The translations under genes were made by a program, and so were the position numbers. Shown here piece after piece: positions 4,587 through 5,349 of a stretch of 5,349 nt of DNA. This stretch comes from an uncultured Asticcacaulis sp. (GTDB lineage: Bacteria > Pseudomonadota > Alphaproteobacteria > Caulobacterales > Caulobacteraceae), in the NCBI GenBank assembly GCA_946480125.1, contig CAMLIY010000221.1, positions 1-5,349 of the forward strand, read 5' to 3'. The notes under the pieces were generated by a model. That model searched no databases, was not told the origin of the DNA, and saw only the letters and a list, made by a program, of their open reading frames with translations. Each line of letters opens with the position of its first letter. Positions within the stretch are counted from its first letter, which is position 1.

Positions 4587-5349
4587 ATGATCGAAAGAAA
4601 CTGGCAACAGCTTATTCGTCCCGAGAAGCCACAAGTCGAAGCGGGTTCCGACCCTTCGCGCAAGATGCGTCTTGTCGCGGAGCCTCTGGAACGCGGTTTC
4701 GGCGTGACCCTCGGTAACGCGCTCCGTCGCGTACTCCTCTCCTCGCTGCAAGGCGCGGCTGTCACCGCCGTCCAGATTGACGGCGTGGTGCATGAATTCT
4801 CCTCCATCGAAGGCGTTCGCGAAGATGTCGTCGACATCATCCTGAATATCAAGCAACTGGCGCTGCGTATGCACGCCGAAGGTCCGAAGCGCATGGTTCT
4901 GCGGGCTTCGGGTGCTGGTCCGGTTACCGCCGGTCAGATTGATGTGCCTGCAGATATCGAAGTCCTCAACCCCGACCACGTTATCTGTACGCTGGACGAG
5001 GGCGCCTCCGTGCGTATGGAATTCACCATCCAGAACGGCAAGGGCTACGTTCCCGCCGACCGCCTGCGTCCGGAAGACGCGCCGATCGGCCTGATCGCCG
5101 TCGACGCGCTCTATTCGCCGGTCAAGAAGGTGGCGTACAAGGTTGAGCCGACCCGTCAGGGCCAGTCGCTTGATTATGACAAGCTGGTGCTGGAAGTCGA
5201 AACCAATGCCGCAGTTACGCCGGTTGATGCTGTCGCTTTCGCGGCGCGCATCCTGCAGGACCAGCTGCAAATCTTCATCACCTTTGAAGAACCCAAGGCG
5301 CCGGTCGTTGAAGAAGGCAAGCCTGAGCTGCCGTTCAATCCGGCCCTGC
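4587..5349 (+). CDS. rpoA: DNA-directed RNA polymerase subunit alpha, 3'-truncated
   Basis: The first 254 codons are present and the frame is still open at the window edge. RpoA dimerises to nucleate RNA polymerase assembly, and its C-terminal domain contacts UP elements and activators. The N-terminal domain is visible in full: [26 protein letters not shown] (28-53, the dimerisation and assembly core with Arg47/Arg48), [20 protein letters not shown] (70-89), [21 protein letters not shown] (150-170), [21 protein letters not shown] (173-193) and [11 protein letters not shown] (197-207). The linker begins near 236 ([19 protein letters not shown]). The C-terminal domain of about 80 residues lies beyond the window. 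The ATG at 4587 follows GAGGGA (4576-4581) by five bases and gives the usual [15 protein letters not shown]. Confidence 0.98.
   Translation, partial: MIERNWQQLIRPEKPQVEAGSDPSRKMRLVAEPLERGFGVTLGNALRRVLLSSLQGAAVTAVQIDGVVHEFSSIEGVREDVVDIILNIKQLALRMHAEGPKRMVLRASGAGPVTAGQIDVPADIEVLNPDHVICTLDEGASVRMEFTIQNGKGYVPADRLRPEDAPIGLIAVDALYSPVKKVAYKVEPTRQGQSLDYDKLVLEVETNAAVTPVDAVAFAARILQDQLQIFITFEEPKAPVVEEGKPELPFNPAL

Noticed and set aside
4533..5270. 245-codon open frame on the minus strand opposite rpoA
   Set aside because: It lies entirely within the highly conserved rpoA coding sequence, resembles no protein family I know, and is the usual antisense shadow of a GC-rich gene.
1..5349. CRISPR arrays, tRNA or rRNA genes, insertion sequences, phage or defence genes
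   Set aside because: None were seen. The window is fully accounted for by core ribosomal, secretion, nucleotide and polymerase genes and short gaps, with no spaced direct repeats, transposase motifs or signs of gene transfer.

Overview
The window is a stretch of the spc and alpha ribosomal protein gene clusters from an alphaproteobacterium. It is most likely one of the Caulobacterales, close to Caulobacter or Asticcacaulis. The protein sequences point there: RpoA opens with [15 protein letters not shown] and SecY with MASAAEQLAANMNFGAF, both of which I recall as typical of that group. The gene order is rpsE-rpmD-rplO-secY-adk-rpsM-rpsK-rpoA, and rpsD is absent between rpsK and rpoA. The genus is inferred from recalled sequences, not from a database search. 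All genes are on the + strand, and all appear intact apart from the two cut by the window edges.

Layout. Positions 1-617 hold the 3' part of rpsE (S5) and the complete rpmD (L30), tightly coupled. A 128-base gap (618-745) follows with two consecutive terminator-like hairpins and a possible promoter. rplO (L15) is at 746-1273 and is followed by a strong intrinsic terminator nested in a longer inverted repeat. A 195-base gap (1274-1468) carries possible promoter elements, a 10-bp palindrome and two small leader hairpins. secY (1469-2854) and adk (2851-3411) follow, overlapping by ATGA. A 330-base gap (3412-3741) holds, in order, an AT-rich hairpin, a GC-rich structured stretch, a long hairpin with A6/T6 arms, a near-consensus promoter and a structured 5' leader. 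It leads into rpsM (S13, GTG start) and rpsK (S11). An 11-bp hairpin separates rpsK from rpoA, which runs off the window end after 254 codons.

Function. The ribosomal proteins build the 30S (S5, S11, S13) and 50S (L15, L30) subunits. SecY is the membrane pore through which nascent and secretory proteins leave the cytosol. Adk balances AMP, ADP and ATP. RpoA is the assembly scaffold of RNA polymerase. The locus therefore co-produces the translation, secretion and transcription cores.

No exotic or accessory system was found. The interest lies in the intergenic DNA, where a cluster often read as one long transcript is punctuated by at least three terminator-like structures, one strong internal promoter and a structured rpsM leader that is a candidate for ribosomal-protein feedback control. 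Antisense open frames throughout are judged to be shadows of the real genes.
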